From positions 1,737,001-1,801,000 of the forward strand of contig NZ_CP144918.1 in the NCBI RefSeq assembly GCF_036700095.1: DNA of 64,000 nucleotides, written 5' to 3'. Made by a program: the position numbers and the translations under genes. Below, in pieces: positions 27,584 through 37,912 of the stretch. Every line of letters begins with the position of its first letter. The first letter of the stretch is position 1. The notes under the pieces were generated by a model. It worked only from the letters and a program-made list of their open reading frames with translations, did no database searches and was not told where the DNA came from. This stretch comes from Pelagerythrobacter marensis (GTDB taxonomy: Bacteria; Pseudomonadota; Alphaproteobacteria; Sphingomonadales; Sphingomonadaceae).

Positions 27584-27655
27584 TCGATTTCCATTCGCAA
27601 CAAATTCCATGGGGGCGGCTTGCCAGCGGAAGCAACGAGCACTAGTCGCGCCGGA

Positions 27656-28558
27656 ATGGCCGATCAAGCCCGCACCCCCGCCAGTTCGCCCGACGACAAG
27701 GGCCTATCCATCGTGGAGGAAATTCCCGGCGACCTGCGCCGTTTTCCGCCCCGCGGAGTGCCCGTGTTCGACGGGATCAACCGCATCGGACTGTGGAGCC
27801 TCTATATGAAGGAGGTTCGCCGATTTCTCAAGGTCCAGACGCAAACCGTCTGGGCACCTGCGGTCACCACTTTGCTGTTCCTGGTCATCTTCAGCGTCGC
27901 GCTCGGGCGTGGGGGACGCGAAGTGCTGGGGGTGCCCTTCGCCACTTTCGTCGCCCCCGGCCTGATCGTCATGGGCATGATGCAGAACGCTTTCGCCAAT
28001 GCCAGCTTCTCCCTGCTGGGCGGGAAGATCCAGGGGACGATTATCGACGTGCTGATGCCCCCCCTGTCGGAAGGGGAATTGATGGCCGGCATCGTCGGTG
28101 CCGCCGTGACGCGCGCGATCATGGTCGGCGCCGCCGTGGCCCTGGCCATGGCGTTCTATCCCGGCGTCAGCCTGGCGGTGGAGCATGTCTGGGCGGTCGT
28201 CTGGTTCGGCCTGATGGGGGCGGTCATGCTGTCGCTCATGGGCCTCCTGACCTCGATCTGGGCGGAAAAGTTCGATCACAACGCCGCGATCACGAATTTC
28301 ATCGTCGCGCCGCTCGCTCTGCTCTCGGGCACGTTCTACGTGATCGATAACCTCGCCCCGGTGTTTCAGACGATCAGCCGCGCAAATCCGTTCTTCTACG
28401 TGATTTCCGGCTTCCGCTACGGTTTCCTGGGAGAAAGCGATATCGGCAACAGCGATGCGGCCCTGGTGCAGAGCGCGCTCGGCCTCGGCTTGCTCAACCT
28501 GGTCCTGGCCTATGCCTGCTACCGCGTGCTCAGAACGGGCTGGAAGCTGAAAGCCTGA
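27656..28558 (+). CDS. ABC-2 type transporter permease
   Basis: A 300-residue membrane subunit of an ABC-2 exporter (NodJ/DrrB-like). After a soluble N-terminus (to about residue 45), six hydrophobic segments are visible, including AVTTLLFLVIFSVALG, AAVALAMAFYPGVSLAV and NFIVAPLALLSGTFYVI. The motif FVAPGLIVMGMMQNAFANAS is typical. No ATP-binding gene is adjacent, so its ATPase must be encoded elsewhere. It is divergent from gcrA, with 72 bases between. Substrate unknown. Confidence 0.88.
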   Translation: MADQARTPASSPDDKGLSIVEEIPGDLRRFPPRGVPVFDGINRIGLWSLYMKEVRRFLKVQTQTVWAPAVTTLLFLVIFSVALGRGGREVLGVPFATFVAPGLIVMGMMQNAFANASFSLLGGKIQGTIIDVLMPPLSEGELMAGIVGAAVTRAIMVGAAVALAMAFYPGVSLAVEHVWAVVWFGLMGAVMLSLMGLLTSIWAEKFDHNAAITNFIVAPLALLSGTFYVIDNLAPVFQTISRANPFFYVISGFRYGFLGESDIGNSDAALVQSALGLGLLNLVLAYACYRVLRTGWKLKA

Positions 28559-28590
28559 CGCTCTGCCGGCCGATCCGCCCGACGGCGCGA

Positions 28591-28971
28591 TCAGTGAGTC
28601 AGCGAACGGCGCATCTTGTAGCGCCCGTTGCGGAAATCCTCGAACAGTTCGGCCACGTTGGGGTGGTCGACCGGTCCGCCGTCCGCATCGGGCACCAGAT
28701 TCTGCTGGCTGACATAGGCGACGTACGAGGAATCCTCGTTTTCCGCGAGCAAGTGGTAGAACGGCTGGTCGCGGCGCGGGCGGATATCCTCCGGAATCGC
28801 CTCGTACCACTCCTCGCTGTTGGAGAAGACCGGGTCGACATCGAACACGACGCCGCGGAAATCGAACATGCGATGGCGCACCACGTCGCCTATGCCGAAG
28901 CGGGCGCGTGCGTGGCGTGGCATTTCGATGAACCGGCCCGCCTGGGCGGAAAAGAACTGCGATCGTTCCAT
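28591..28971 (-). CDS. hspQ: Heat shock protein HspQ (YccV family)
   Basis: Small protein that binds hemimethylated DNA and modulates Lon in enterobacteria. The 126-residue sequence holds RFGIGDVVRHRMFDFRGVVF and FYHLLAENEDSSYVAYVSQQ, then NLVPDADGGPVDHP, all signatures of the YccV domain. The N-terminal extension of about 20 residues precedes the domain. It is convergent with the ABC-2 permease gene. Confidence 0.92.
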   Translation of the reverse strand: MERSQFFSAQAGRFIEMPRHARARFGIGDVVRHRMFDFRGVVFDVDPVFSNSEEWYEAIPEDIRPRRDQPFYHLLAENEDSSYVAYVSQQNLVPDADGGPVDHPNVAELFEDFRNGRYKMRRSLTH

Positions 28972-29131
28972 TGCAGCGGCGAATATAGGATTTCGCAGCC
29001 GCGAAACAAGCGTGCCGCCGCGGTCATCCCCCGCGAACCGGGAACAAGGGGCTTGGCAAGCCATGACCGCTCCGCTAACCGGCCCGCTCCCGACGCGACC
29101 GGGGGCACGGTCCCCAAGCGCTTTCTCGTGC

Positions 29132-29221
<90 letters not shown>

Positions 29222-29431
29222 CTTGCATGCAGGCCGCGGGAACGCCCCCGGGCCCGATCCTTCGGCCCATTTCCGCTCGCCGCCTGCGGGTGGGCGGCTG
29301 TCGAGCGCGGATACCTGTTGTCCCGCTCGGCGCTCGGCGCCCCGAACACCCGTTCGTCGCCTCTGGCGAAATCCCGGAAACCTGCGAATCGCCAATCGTT
29401 TCGTGGGGGATTGCTGGAATGTCGATCCGTC

Positions 29432-29917
29432 CTAAAACGCCGCGCCGGTGAGGGCATCGATCGCGCCCTGGAGGATCACGGCGGCCGCGTGGCTGTCGAT
29501 CCGCTCGGCGCGTTTGCGCCGGCTCAGGTCCTGTCCGATCATGTCGCGTTCCGCGCTTGCGGTGGACCAGCGCTCGTCCCACAGCAGCACCGGCAGGCCC
29601 AGGCCGCTCGCGAGGTTGCGCGCATAGGCGCGGCTCGACTGGGCCCGCGGCCCCTCGCTGCCGTCCATATTGCGCGGCAGGCCGACGACGAGGCCCTTGA
29701 CCGCACGCTCGCGCACCAGAGCCGCCAGGGTTTCCAGATCGCGCCCGAACTTGCCGCGCGCGATTGTCTTGCCCGCGGTCGCGAAGTGCCATCCGGCATC
29801 GCAGGTCGCCGTGCCGATGGTCTTCGTGCCCAGGTCGAGGGCCAGCAGGGTGCCGCCGTCGGGCAGGGCGGCGGCGAAATCGGCGCTGCTTTCGGTTATC
29901 AGGGGCGGTTCGACCAC
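29432..29917 (-). CDS. ruvX: Putative pre-16S rRNA nuclease / Holliday junction resolvase RuvX
   Basis: YqgF-family RNase H-fold protein involved in 16S rRNA maturation. About 161 residues, with the catalytic region GGTLLALDLGTKTIGTATCD, then GLVVGLPRNMDGSEGPRAQS and LLWDERWSTASAERDM, all hallmarks. No ATG lies near the expected start; GTG at 29917 is chosen and overlaps the upstream gene by 19 bases. Homologues usually begin a few residues later, so the exact start is uncertain. Confidence 0.9.
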   Translation of the reverse strand: MVEPPLITESSADFAAALPDGGTLLALDLGTKTIGTATCDAGWHFATAGKTIARGKFGRDLETLAALVRERAVKGLVVGLPRNMDGSEGPRAQSSRAYARNLASGLGLPVLLWDERWSTASAERDMIGQDLSRRKRAERIDSHAAAVILQGAIDALTGAAF

Positions 29918-31038
29918 GCCGAAACCCGCCGCGAGACGTCCTGCTTCACGTTTTCCCAGAACAGCGGGATGTCGTAGACGTGATAGTTGTTGCCCGGCAG
30001 GACCGCGCTGCCGATTTCCGGCGGGTCGCCGATCAGCAGCAGGCCCTGTTCGCTGCATCGCGCGGGAACCGCACCGGGCACCAGCTCCCCGCTGGAATAG
30101 TCGGCCTCGGGAATCAGCGTGCCCAGGTTCGCCTCGGCCGGCGCCGCCCCGCCGATTCCCCCGGTCAGCGGATTGGTGCAGAGGATCGGGCTGTCGCCGC
30201 GTATCGTGCCGTCGAATCCGGCCGAACCGCTGTAGGCTTCGATCACGCGGCCGGGATCGGCCGGTTCGGCGAATGTCGACCAGCTCAATATGCAGCCGGC
30301 CTGCGAGGCGGTGGCGCAGGCGGGGAAGCCCAGCGCGGGAAGGTCGTGCTCGACCGAAATCGGCCAGCCGATGGCGTAGACCGCGGCGACGCGCCCCTTG
30401 AGCGCACTGTCGGCCAGCTCTTCGCGCAAGAGGCGCAGCAGGTGCAGCGCGCCCTGGCTGTGCCCGGCGAGCACGATCGGCGTTTCCGCGTCGACGCTGG
30501 CGACGAAAAAGTCGAAAGCCTGCTTCACGTCGGCATAGGCGGCGTCGATCGCCTGACGCGCCTCGTCCGAATCGGTCAGGAACGCGCCGAACGTCGCCTG
30601 GCGATAGCGCGGCGCCCAGATCTCGCTCGCCCGGTTGAACGGGCTGGCCATGCCGCGGACGTAGATCCTGGCGATCCGCTGCGATTCGGCATCGTCGAGC
30701 GGGGCGTTCCACTGCGCGCGGTCGAGATAGCTGGTCGGATGGATGAAGAAGACCGCGAAGTCGCCGGGCGCGTTCGCGTCCTCCGCGGGCAGTTGCCGCC
30801 CTTCGCCCTGCATCGCCGGCTGCCAGCGCGCGGCATCGTCCAGCCCGATGCCGGGGCGCGACAGCCACATCGCCGGGTCCTGATAGGCGTTCGTTTCCAG
30901 CGGCGCCTGCTCGACGAATGCGGTGCCGGGGACGTAGGCGATTTCGGCCAGGTCGTCCCAATAGAAGCGCAGCGCAAACATCGCCGCGATCGCCAGGACG
31001 ATGAGGATGGCGACGAAATAGAGAAACTTGCGTGCCAT
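29899..31038 (-). CDS. DUF3089 alpha/beta-hydrolase-like protein
   Basis: A 379-residue protein with one N-terminal membrane helix (FLYFVAILIVLAIAAMFALR) and then a DUF3089 domain. It has the alpha/beta-hydrolase nucleophile elbow IVLAGHSQGALHL (GHSQG) and FAVFFIHPTSYLDRAQWNAP near the start of the domain. Probably membrane-anchored, facing the periplasm. Activity and substrate are unknown; a lipase/esterase is the likeliest type. It starts with a one-base overlap (TGATG) after the AI-2E gene. Confidence 0.85.
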   Translation of the reverse strand: MARKFLYFVAILIVLAIAAMFALRFYWDDLAEIAYVPGTAFVEQAPLETNAYQDPAMWLSRPGIGLDDAARWQPAMQGEGRQLPAEDANAPGDFAVFFIHPTSYLDRAQWNAPLDDAESQRIARIYVRGMASPFNRASEIWAPRYRQATFGAFLTDSDEARQAIDAAYADVKQAFDFFVASVDAETPIVLAGHSQGALHLLRLLREELADSALKGRVAAVYAIGWPISVEHDLPALGFPACATASQAGCILSWSTFAEPADPGRVIEAYSGSAGFDGTIRGDSPILCTNPLTGGIGGAAPAEANLGTLIPEADYSSGELVPGAVPARCSEQGLLLIGDPPEIGSAVLPGNNYHVYDIPLFWENVKQDVSRRVSAWSNRP

Positions 31039-32150
31039 CAGTCCTCCGGCCCGGTTGAAGGGGTTTCGCTGTTCAGCCGCGCGGCGCGCCGTTCCAGGCC
31101 GACCTTGATCATGGCGAGCAGGGGGTCGGCCAGGGCCAGGCCGAGGATGCCGAACAGGACGCCGAAGATCAGCTGCGCGCCCAGTACCAGCGCGGGGGCC
31201 AGGTCGACCGTCTTCTTGGCGATCATCGGGATCAGGACGTAACCGTCGAAGTTCTGCACCAGCAGGTACACGAAAATGGTGTAGAGGCCCATGTCGGTGC
31301 CGCCGGAGAAGCCGACGAGCACCATCAGGACCCCCGAAATCAGCGCCCCGATATTGGGAATGAACGCCAGCAGACCGGTCAGCAGCCCCAGCAGGACGGC
31401 CATGGGCACCGGGCCGATCCCGATGAGCTGGCCGCCGTATGCCAGCAGGGCCCAGGTGAATATCCCCTCGGCGAACATGCCCACCAGACGCCCGGCGAGC
31501 AGGCGGCGCATGGTGAACGACATGCTTTCTATCGTTTCGTGGAAAACCTTGCGCTGTTGGGGCGGGACCATCCACGCCACGCCGCGTTCGTAGAGGTTGG
31601 GGTCGATGGCGATATATACCCCGATGATCAGGATCAGCGCGATCGTGGCGAAGCCGCCGAAAATGCCGCCGATCGCGCGGGTGACCGTGCCCACCCCGCT
31701 GACCAGGTTGCCGGCGACGTTCTGCACGTCGTTCTGGCTGATGGCGAAACCCTGTTCGCGCAGCAGGCTCAGCAGCCGCCCGACCTGCTCGCCGATGATC
31801 GCGGGAAACTGCGCCGCCTGTTGCGAAATCTGCGATCCGGCGAAATAGCTGAGCCAGGCGAGGAAGGCGACCATCGCGACGATCACCATCGCCACGCGCC
31901 AGCCGCGCGCGATCTTGAGATAGCGGCCGAGCAGCCGCGAGCCGCCGTCGATCATGGTCGCGAACACCATCGCGCCGAAAATCACCAGCAGCGACTGCGA
32001 GATATAGACGGCGAGCGCGAACAGGCCGACGACCCCTGCCCAGACGAGCGCGCGCATCGCCTCGAATCGCAATTCGGGGCTGCGGATGTGAGCCGGGCTC
32101 TTGCCCATCGATACCTTCGGCGCGCCGCGCGCTTCGCTAGTCTCGCTCAC
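31038..32150 (-). CDS. AI-2E family transporter (PerM-like)
   Basis: A 370-residue multi-spanning membrane protein of the AI-2E/PerM superfamily. Membrane segments include ALVWAGVVGLFALAVYI and LLVIFGAMVFATMI near the start, ATIALILIIGVYIAI in the middle, and GLLTGLLAFIPNIGALISGV. FAEGIFTWALLAYGGQ and VLGAQLIFGVLFGILG are typical. Members transport diverse substrates, for example autoinducer-2 in E. coli TqsA, but the substrate here is unknown. The first 14 bases overlap the end of lepB. Confidence 0.88.
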   Translation of the reverse strand: MSETSEARGAPKVSMGKSPAHIRSPELRFEAMRALVWAGVVGLFALAVYISQSLLVIFGAMVFATMIDGGSRLLGRYLKIARGWRVAMVIVAMVAFLAWLSYFAGSQISQQAAQFPAIIGEQVGRLLSLLREQGFAISQNDVQNVAGNLVSGVGTVTRAIGGIFGGFATIALILIIGVYIAIDPNLYERGVAWMVPPQQRKVFHETIESMSFTMRRLLAGRLVGMFAEGIFTWALLAYGGQLIGIGPVPMAVLLGLLTGLLAFIPNIGALISGVLMVLVGFSGGTDMGLYTIFVYLLVQNFDGYVLIPMIAKKTVDLAPALVLGAQLIFGVLFGILGLALADPLLAMIKVGLERRAARLNSETPSTGPED

Positions 32151-33036
32151 TCTCGGTGCCCCTGTCGGCGATTGCGGGACGCAGTGTGCTCCAGGCGCGG
32201 TCGCCGCGCAAGGATGTGAACCAGGTGACGGGATTGAACCCGGTCGTGCCGTCCAGCGAGAACGTGATGAACTCCGCGCGGCCGCCGACGTTTTCCAGCG
32301 GCACCGGCCCCATCAGCCCGCTCGGGTCGTAGGCGCGGCTGTCGGCCGAATGGTCGCGGTTGTCGCCCATCACCATGACATGCCCTTCGGGAATCACGAT
32401 CGGGCCGAAATCGTCGAGCGTCTGCTGCTTGTGGTCGATGATCAGGTAAGTCGCCCCGTTGGGCAGCGTTTCGCGCAGCGTCGGCGGCTCGCACACTTGC
32501 GTGCCGTCGGGCAGCGTGGCGGTGTAGTCGAGCGGCATTCCGGTGCGCGGATCGCCGCCGAAATCGCACCGCATGTTGGCGTCGATCGGAATCCGCAGCG
32601 GCGGCTCCACCTCCTGCGGGACAGGAACGCCGTCGATCACGATCTGCCCGCCGCGCACTTCGAATGTGTCGCCGGGCAGGCCGACGACGCGCTTGATATA
32701 ATCCTCGTCCCGCACCGGGTGCACGGGGATCACGATGTCCCCGTATTCGGGCGTGGCCGGCCAGATACGCCATTCGCCGCGCGGCATCAGGTGGAACGAG
32801 ATCGAGGCCCAGCTCCAGCCATAGGGATATTTGCTCACCACCAGGCGGTCGCCCACCAGCAGGTTGGGCAGCATCGATTCGCTGGGGATGTAGAACGGCT
32901 TGGCGATGAAGCTGTGGAAGCCCAGCACCGCGAGCAGCATCACGGCCAGCCCGCGGATTTCGGACAGCCAATCGATCTTTTCCTTCTTCTTCGTCTTGTC
33001 GGCGGTGTCGGTCACGGCGGAAGATGCGCTGCTCAT
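32137..33036 (-). CDS. lepB: Signal peptidase I
   Basis: Cleaves signal peptides from exported proteins at the inner membrane. The 299-residue protein has an N-terminal membrane helix ([20 protein letters not shown]), the catalytic serine box [16 protein letters not shown], the lysine box [19 protein letters not shown] and the C-terminal box [17 protein letters not shown] at 33036 overlaps the acpS stop by four bases (ATGA), which decides the start. Confidence 0.96.
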   Translation of the reverse strand: MSSASSAVTDTADKTKKKEKIDWLSEIRGLAVMLLAVLGFHSFIAKPFYIPSESMLPNLLVGDRLVVSKYPYGWSWASISFHLMPRGEWRIWPATPEYGDIVIPVHPVRDEDYIKRVVGLPGDTFEVRGGQIVIDGVPVPQEVEPPLRIPIDANMRCDFGGDPRTGMPLDYTATLPDGTQVCEPPTLRETLPNGATYLIIDHKQQTLDDFGPIVIPEGHVMVMGDNRDHSADSRAYDPSGLMGPVPLENVGGRAEFITFSLDGTTGFNPVTWFTSLRGDRAWSTLRPAIADRGTESERD

Positions 33037-33434
33037 AACGGTCGGGCCTCGATGATCACGAAGGCCTGGGCCCATGGATGGTCGTCGGTTAGGGTGAGAT
33101 GAATGACGGCCTCATGGCCTTGCGGCGTCAATTCCGCAAGCCGCGCGGCCGCGCCCCCGGCCAGCGCGAGCGTCGGCGCGCCGGACGGAGCGTTCACCAC
33201 CCCGATATCCTTGTGGAACACCCCGCGGCGAAAGCCGGTGCCGACGGCCTTGGCGAACGCCTCCTTCGCCGCCCACCGCTTGGCGTAAGTGCCGGCGCGT
33301 GTATAGGGGCGCCTGGCGGCCTTGGCCCGCTCGACATCGGTGAAGCAGCGCGCCTCGAACTTCTCGCCCCACCGCTCCAGCGAGGCGGCGATCCGCTCGA
33401 TATTGGTGAGATCCGATCCGAGGCCGATGATCAC
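33033..33434 (-). CDS. acpS: Holo-[acyl-carrier-protein] synthase
   Basis: Transfers phosphopantetheine from CoA to acyl carrier protein. The 133-residue protein starts at GTG with [20 protein letters not shown] (the GxD motif), followed by FTDVERAKA and [18 protein letters not shown] with the KEA motif; all are AcpS signatures. The pdxJ-acpS neighbourhood is common in proteobacteria. The longer in-frame start would translate the repeat that separates it from pdxJ. Confidence 0.95.
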   Translation of the reverse strand: MIIGLGSDLTNIERIAASLERWGEKFEARCFTDVERAKAARRPYTRAGTYAKRWAAKEAFAKAVGTGFRRGVFHKDIGVVNAPSGAPTLALAGGAAARLAELTPQGHEAVIHLTLTDDHPWAQAFVIIEARPL

Positions 33435-33449
33435 GACGGGTTCCCCAGC

Positions 33450-33535
33450 CCGTCGCCCCGGACTCGATCCGGGGTCCCGCTTCCTTCGGGCGCCGCGCAA
33501 GCAGAAGCGGGACCCCGGCTCGGGGGCCGGGGTGA
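33450..33535. repeat. Large hairpin repeat between pdxJ and acpS
   Basis: CCGGGGTCCCGCTTC (33469-33483) is perfectly mirrored by GAAGCGGGACCCCGG (33504-33518), with smaller CCCCGG/CCGGGG arms on both sides. It resembles the common alphaproteobacterial CCGGA..TCCGG intergenic repeat type. The two flanking genes read through it in the same direction. Confidence 0.7.
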
Positions 33536-33570
33536 CGAGAAGCTGGCTGGCGAGGCTATCGCACCCGCCA

Positions 33571-34299
33571 TCACCGCGCCTCGTCCATCAACGCGCGCAT
33601 CGCGCGGACCGCCTGTTCCAGCCCGACGAAAACCGCCTCGCCGACCAGATAGTGCCCGATGTTCAGTTCCGCGAGCTGCGGGATGGCGGCGATCGGCTGG
33701 ACGTTGTCGTAGGTGAGCCCGTGGCCGGCATGCGGCTCGATCCCGTTCTTCGCCGCCAGCGCGGCCATGTCGGCAATGCGCTTCAGCTCGCGCGCGCGAT
33801 CTTCGCCCGTGGCATGGGCATATTCGCCGGTGTGGAATTCCACCACCGGCGCGCCCAGGCGCAGCGCGGCGTCGAGCTGGCGCTCGCTCGCCTCGATAAA
33901 CAGGCTGACCCGGATACCCGCATCCAGAAGGCGGGCGACCACCGGGGCGAGCTGATTGTGCAGTCCCGCTGCATCCAGCCCGCCCTCGGTCGTGCGCTCC
34001 TCCCGCTTCTCGGGGACGATGCAGGCCGCATGGGGGCGATGCCGGAGGGCGATTTCCAGCATTTCCTCGGTCGCGGCCATTTCGAGGTTCAGCGGCAGCT
34101 CGGTCGCGGCCTGGATTCGGGCCAGATCCTCGTCGCGAATGTGCCGGCGGTCTTCGCGCAAGTGCGCGGTGATGCCGTCGCCGCCGACCGCCGCGACGAT
34201 TTCGGCCGCGCGCACCGGGTCGGGATGGTCGCCCCCGCGCGCATTGCGGATCGTGGCGACGTGGTCGATGTTGACGCCGAGGCGGAGAGGAGCCGGCAT
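33571..34299 (-). CDS. pdxJ: Pyridoxine 5'-phosphate synthase
   Basis: Condenses 1-deoxyxylulose-5-phosphate and 3-amino-2-oxopropyl phosphate to pyridoxine 5'-phosphate, the last step of the DXP-dependent vitamin B6 pathway. The 242-residue protein shows [20 protein letters not shown] at the start, [14 protein letters not shown] and, near the end, [20 protein letters not shown]. It starts two bases after pyrE ends, in the same operon. Confidence 0.97.
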   Translation of the reverse strand: MPAPLRLGVNIDHVATIRNARGGDHPDPVRAAEIVAAVGGDGITAHLREDRRHIRDEDLARIQAATELPLNLEMAATEEMLEIALRHRPHAACIVPEKREERTTEGGLDAAGLHNQLAPVVARLLDAGIRVSLFIEASERQLDAALRLGAPVVEFHTGEYAHATGEDRARELKRIADMAALAAKNGIEPHAGHGLTYDNVQPIAAIPQLAELNIGHYLVGEAVFVGLEQAVRAMRALMDEAR

Positions 34300-34300
34300 C

Positions 34301-34879
34301 CTACTTCCTGCTGCCCGGCTTGGTCACGGGTATGGCCGCGAGTTCGGGCGGAACCTCGTCTTCCGCATATGTCGGGAAGGCGATGTCGAGCAGCGCGTGA
34401 TAGGGCACGTCGAAAGCGACCCCTTCGGCCCGCCGATCGACCAGCGAGACGAGGCCGACGACATGGCCGCCGGCCGCTTCGACCGCTTTCATCGCCTCGC
34501 GCGAGGAAAGGCCGGTGGTCACGACGTCTTCCACCACCAGCACGTTTTCCCCCGGCTCCAGCCGGAACCCGCGACGCAGCTCGAACGTCCCTTCCGGCCG
34601 TTCGAGGAAGATCGCCTCCTTGCCCAGCGCGCGGCCCATTTCGTGCCCGATGATGATGCCGCCCATGGCCGGGGAGACGACTTTCGCGACCGCGCTGCGC
34701 AAGTCGCGCGGCATTTTCGCGGCCAGTGCCGCGGCCAGCCGGCTGGCGCGCATCGGGTCCATCAGGACGCGGGCGCATTGCAGGTAATAGGCGCTGTGCC
34801 GGCCGGAAGAGAGCTTGAAGTGCCCTTCGAGCAAGGCTTCGCTGGCGCGGAATTCGTGCAGGACTTCGTCTTCTGTCAT
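34301..34879 (-). CDS. pyrE: Orotate phosphoribosyltransferase
   Basis: Makes orotidine 5'-phosphate from orotate and PRPP in pyrimidine synthesis. The 192-residue protein has [20 protein letters not shown] near its N-terminus and the PRPP-binding motif [18 protein letters not shown]. It heads the reverse-strand run that ends at ruvX. The divergent oxidase operon starts about 180 bases away. Confidence 0.96.
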   Translation of the reverse strand: MTEDEVLHEFRASEALLEGHFKLSSGRHSAYYLQCARVLMDPMRASRLAAALAAKMPRDLRSAVAKVVSPAMGGIIIGHEMGRALGKEAIFLERPEGTFELRRGFRLEPGENVLVVEDVVTTGLSSREAMKAVEAAGGHVVGLVSLVDRRAEGVAFDVPYHALLDIAFPTYAEDEVPPELAAIPVTKPGSRK

Positions 34880-34952
34880 CGATGCTTACCGTCCGTTCCC
34901 GGGGCAGAATCCGGCGCTTCTGGCCGGTTGGGGATTTTTCTCCTAGAAGCGC

Positions 34953-34981
34953 TTGAGACAGGGGGCAAGCGCGCGTATAGG
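34953..34981 (+). promoter_or_regulatory. Candidate promoter of the cytochrome oxidase operon
   Basis: TTGAGA (34953-34958) and TATAGG (34976-34981) are separated by 17 bases, close to a sigma70-type promoter, about 80 bases before the ctaC start. This is the only good match noted in the pyrE-ctaC gap. No experimental support exists. Confidence 0.4.
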
Positions 34982-35062
34982 CCCGCGCAGACCTGTCCCC
35001 CGACGGGGTTTTCGCGGCTGCGCATGTGGCCTCCAACGACAAGAACGGAAAGCGTCGGACAG

Positions 35063-36106
35063 ATGAAATTCGGTGATTGGCCCGGCCGGGCTGCGCGGCT
35101 TGCAACTATTCTCTGGGCGGCTCTCGTGCTGGCCCTCGCGCCCCAGGCGGCGCTCGCCCAGGCGGAGCCTGAGGCGCCCGTGACGGAGGCGGTTGCAAGC
35201 GATGTTCCCGCTGCGGCTGCGGCGACGGACCAGGCGGATGCCGCCGCCGCCGACGCCGCGGGCGGATACGAGCCGCTCGGTCCCGAATGGATCAGGGGGC
35301 AGCCGACGCCCGGCGGCTGGGACGTTCAGGAACAGTTTTCCCCGATCGGCAGGTCCGCGACCGGCCTGCACGTCGGGCTGATGTGGGTCATGGGCGTGAT
35401 CAGCCTGTTCGTGCTCGGGCTGCTGCTCTGGGTCATCGTCCGCTATCGCCGCGGCGCGAACCCGACGCCGTCCAAGACGACGCACAACACGCTGATCGAG
35501 GTTGTCTGGACTCTGGTGCCGGTGCTGATCCTGGTGGCGATCGCCATTCCTTCGATCTCGCTGCTCACCAAGCAGTACGAATCGCCGCCGGAAGACGCGG
35601 TCACGATCAAGGTGACCGGTTATCAATGGTATTGGGGGTACGCCTATCCCGACAACGGCGGGTTCGAAGTGATCTCGAACATGATGCCGGAGGACGAGGC
35701 GCGGGCGAAGGGCTTCCCGGCGCAGCTGGAGGTCGACAACCGCATGGTCGTGCCGGTCGATACGCCGCTGCGGATCCAGACCACGGCCGCCGATGTCATT
35801 CACGCGTTCGCGGTGCCTTCGCTGTGGTTCAAGATCGACGCCGTGCCGGGCCGCCTCAACGAGCGTATGCTGACGATCGACGAGCCGGGCATCTATTACG
35901 GCCAGTGCTCGGAGCTGTGCGGGGCGCGGCACGGCTATATGCCGATCGCGGTCGAGGCCCTTCCGCGCGACCAGTGGGAGGCCTGGGTCCGCTCGCAGCC
36001 GGGCGGGACCGTGGGCGAGCCAGAGGCCGCCGCTGCGGCAGCCCCTTCCGAAGCGGGTGAAACCGCCGATGCCGAGGCTGCCGATCCGGCCGCCGCGACC
36101 AACTGA
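35063..36106 (+). CDS. ctaC: Cytochrome c oxidase subunit II
   Basis: CuA-bearing subunit that accepts electrons from cytochrome c. The 347-residue protein begins with a signal peptide (ARLATILWAALVLALAPQAA, cleaved near ALAQA), an Ala-rich linker, and two membrane helices (LHVGLMWVMGVISLFVLGLL and VVWTLVPVLILVAIAI). The CuA motif reads YYGQCSELCGARHGYMP, preceded by VIHAFAVPSLWFKIDAVPG. A C-terminal Ala/Glu-rich tail of ~40 residues is extra. It is the first gene of the operon. Confidence 0.97.
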   Translation: MKFGDWPGRAARLATILWAALVLALAPQAALAQAEPEAPVTEAVASDVPAAAAATDQADAAAADAAGGYEPLGPEWIRGQPTPGGWDVQEQFSPIGRSATGLHVGLMWVMGVISLFVLGLLLWVIVRYRRGANPTPSKTTHNTLIEVVWTLVPVLILVAIAIPSISLLTKQYESPPEDAVTIKVTGYQWYWGYAYPDNGGFEVISNMMPEDEARAKGFPAQLEVDNRMVVPVDTPLRIQTTAADVIHAFAVPSLWFKIDAVPGRLNERMLTIDEPGIYYGQCSELCGARHGYMPIAVEALPRDQWEAWVRSQPGGTVGEPEAAAAAAPSEAGETADAEAADPAAATN

Positions 36107-36130
36107 TTTACGTCGAAGAGAAACGCGATC

Positions 36131-37837
36131 ATGGCTACTACCGCTGAAGCCTTCCAGGCCCACACCGATGACGCTCATCACGATGCCGATCACAAGCCCG
36201 GCTTCTTCGCGCGTTGGTTCATGTCGACCAACCACAAGGACATCGGCACGCTTTACCTGATCTTCGCGATCGTCGCCGGCATCCTGGGCGGGGCGATTTC
36301 GGGCATCATGCGCGCCGAGCTGGCCGAACCCGGCATCCAGGTGCTGGGTTACTGGGTCAACCTGATGGGCGGGGAGGCGAATTTCGACGCCAACCTCCAC
36401 ATGTGGAACGTGCTCATCACCGCGCACGGCCTGATCATGGTCTTCTTCATGGTCATGCCGGCGATGATCGGCGGGTTCGGCAACTGGTTCGTGCCGCTGA
36501 TGATCGGCGCGCCCGACATGGCCTTTCCGCGGATGAACAACATCTCGTTCTGGCTGACCGTGGCGGGGTTCTGCTCGCTGCTGTTTTCCGCCTTCGTGCC
36601 GGGCACGGCCGCGGGTTACGGCGCGGGCACCGGGTGGACGGTCTATGCCCCGCTGGCGACATACGGACATGACGGTCCGGCGGTCGATTTCGCGATCTTC
36701 GCGCTCCATCTCGCGGGTGCCGGCTCGATCCTGGGCGCGACCAACTTCATCACCACGATCTTCAATATGCGCGCACCGGGCATGACGCTGCACAAGATGC
36801 CGCTGTTCGTGTGGTCGGTGCTGGTCACCGCCTTCCTGCTGCTGCTGGCGCTGCCGGTTCTGGCCGCGGCCATCACCATGCTGCTGACCGACCGCAATTT
36901 CGGCACGACGTTCTTCGATCCGGCCGGGGGCGGCGATCCGCTGCTCTACCAGCACTTGTTCTGGTTCTTCGGCCACCCCGAAGTGTACATCATGATCCTG
37001 CCCGGCTTCGGCATGGTCAGCCAGATCGTGGCCACGTTCAGCCGCAAGCCGGTGTTCGGCTATCTCGGCATGGCCTATGCGATGGTCGCGATCGGCGTGG
37101 TCGGCTTCGTCGTCTGGGCGCACCACATGTATACCGTGGGCCTCGACGTGAACACGAAGATGTATTTCACCGCCGCGACGATGGTTATCGCGGTGCCCAC
37201 GGGCGTGAAGATCTTCAGCTGGATCGCGACGATGTGGGGCGGCAGCCTCGAGTTCAAGAGCCCGATGGTCTGGTCGCTCGGCTTCATCTTCCTGTTCACC
37301 GTGGGCGGCGTGACCGGGGTCTATCTCGCCAACGGCGGGATCGACGATGTCGTGCACGACACCTATTTCGTGGTCGCGCACTTCCACTACGTGCTGTCGA
37401 TGGGTGCCGTGTTCTCGCTCTTCGCCGGGTTCTATTACTGGTTCCCGAAGATGAGCGGGCGGATGCACAGCGAATTTCTGGCCCATGTCCACTTCTGGGG
37501 CTTCTTCATCGGCGTGAACGTGATCTTCTTCCCGCAGCATTTCCTCGGCTGGCAGGGTATGCCGCGGCGCTATCCCGATTTTGCCGAGGCCTATGCCTAC
37601 TGGAACCACATCTCGTCGGTCGGCTACGCGATCATGGCCGTGTCGATGCTCGTGTTCTTCGCCAACCTCGTCTACGCCTTCACGGCGGGTCGCCGGGCGC
37701 CGGCGAACTACTGGGGCGAAGGCGCGACGACGCTCGAATGGACGCTGTCGAGCCCGCCGCCCTATCACCAGTTCGAGACGCTGCCGGTGATCGAGGAGCA
37801 TCACGACTATCACGATCACCGCCCGGCATCCGCCTGA
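36131..37837 (+). CDS. ctaD: Cytochrome c oxidase subunit I (aa3, type A1)
   Basis: Catalytic core of the terminal oxidase, holding haem a and the haem a3-CuB centre and pumping protons. The 568-residue protein carries [20 protein letters not shown], with the type A1 glutamate in GHPEVY, and [20 protein letters not shown], with the CuB histidines and the Tyr-Thr of the K channel. [20 protein letters not shown] holds the haem ligands. [17 protein letters not shown] is the canonical N-terminus. Confidence 0.99.
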   Translation: MATTAEAFQAHTDDAHHDADHKPGFFARWFMSTNHKDIGTLYLIFAIVAGILGGAISGIMRAELAEPGIQVLGYWVNLMGGEANFDANLHMWNVLITAHGLIMVFFMVMPAMIGGFGNWFVPLMIGAPDMAFPRMNNISFWLTVAGFCSLLFSAFVPGTAAGYGAGTGWTVYAPLATYGHDGPAVDFAIFALHLAGAGSILGATNFITTIFNMRAPGMTLHKMPLFVWSVLVTAFLLLLALPVLAAAITMLLTDRNFGTTFFDPAGGGDPLLYQHLFWFFGHPEVYIMILPGFGMVSQIVATFSRKPVFGYLGMAYAMVAIGVVGFVVWAHHMYTVGLDVNTKMYFTAATMVIAVPTGVKIFSWIATMWGGSLEFKSPMVWSLGFIFLFTVGGVTGVYLANGGIDDVVHDTYFVVAHFHYVLSMGAVFSLFAGFYYWFPKMSGRMHSEFLAHVHFWGFFIGVNVIFFPQHFLGWQGMPRRYPDFAEAYAYWNHISSVGYAIMAVSMLVFFANLVYAFTAGRRAPANYWGEGATTLEWTLSSPPPYHQFETLPVIEEHHDYHDHRPASA

Positions 37838-37912
37838 CGCCCCGGCCTCTCCCCGATCGGGGGAGGGCGGTGCCGATCGGTCGGGCGGGGCGGGGCCGGG
37901 CCGGAGAAAGAT

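Noticed and set aside
29222-29431. Possible integrase fragment or attachment site next to tRNA-Ser
   Set aside because: tRNA-Ser genes are common integration sites, but no repeat of the tRNA 3' end and no integrase-like sequence was seen in the following 210 bases or elsewhere in the window.
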